A DNA stretch of 6,128 bases from Devosia sp. (GTDB taxonomy: Bacteria; Pseudomonadota; Alphaproteobacteria; Rhizobiales; Devosiaceae), in assembly GCA_028290225.1 (NCBI GenBank), contig JAQGKH010000031.1:1-6128 (forward strand). The letters run 5' to 3'. Each line of letters starts with the position of its first letter. The first letter of the stretch is position 1. Of this stretch, positions 6,072 to 6,128 are shown in pieces. A program made the translations under genes and the position numbers. The notes under the pieces are model-generated. The model did not search any database. It was not told the origin of the DNA and saw only the letters and a program-made list of their open reading frames with translations.

Positions 6072-6128
6072 AGATCGGAAGGCACACGTCTGAACTCATC
6101 ACAAGCCTCCCAGCATCTCGTTGCGTAT
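6072..6128 (+). other. Sequencing adapter remnant (not genomic)
   Basis: Bases 6072-6097 read AGATCGGAAG then GCACACGTCTGAACTC, which is the Illumina TruSeq read-through adapter (from memory) with one A missing. TCAC at 6099-6102 fits the following CAGTCAC with two more bases lost. A stretch at the index position comes next, then ATCTCGT at 6115-6121 matches the start of the post-index segment, again followed by small indels. The RND coding sequence stops making sense exactly at 6072. On the - strand the frame meets a stop inside the adapter at 6096-6098. Confidence 0.93.

Noticed and set aside
5884..6102. Small - strand frame at the right edge
   Set aside because: It begins inside the adapter sequence and is out of frame with the RND gene.

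Overview
The window looks like one short, high-GC contig from an alphaproteobacterium. The protein families and the way they read point to the Hyphomicrobiales, perhaps a Devosia-like genus; that placement is an inference from family resemblance, not a database result. It carries two broken genes at the edges and three complete genes between them. The last ~57 bases are not genomic: they read as a damaged Illumina TruSeq-type adapter.

Left to right on the + strand: the 3' end of a citramalate/2-isopropylmalate synthase-family gene (best read as cimA), then 48 bases later a long gene for a membrane-anchored, Ala/Pro-rich periplasmic protein with two Ig-like modules and a C-terminal LysM domain. 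The natural start of this second gene appears to be a CTG codon at 509 behind a good Shine-Dalgarno sequence; starting at the TTG at 590 would delete most of its membrane anchor. A 9-bp hairpin closes this block at 2773-2795.

A second + strand block follows: a 106-residue ArsR-type repressor with a Cys-Cys-Cys cluster at the entrance of its DNA-binding region, overlapping by one base (TGATG) a complete 630-residue Atm1-type ABC exporter. All ATPase motifs and the expected glutathione-site residues are visible in the exporter. The pair looks like a self-regulated metal or thiol-stress export operon, and it is the most biologically interesting unit here. A large inverted repeat follows directly after the exporter stop codon.

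From the right, on the - strand, comes the C-terminal quarter of an RND efflux permease with an unusually long cytoplasmic tail. It is followed by a clear intrinsic terminator at 5328-5356. The ~200 bases between the two convergent blocks hold several dyads, including a perfect 12-bp palindrome, but no gene I can support.

I see no tRNA, rRNA, CRISPR array, insertion sequence, attachment site or replication origin. Apart from the adapter, nothing suggests recent transfer.
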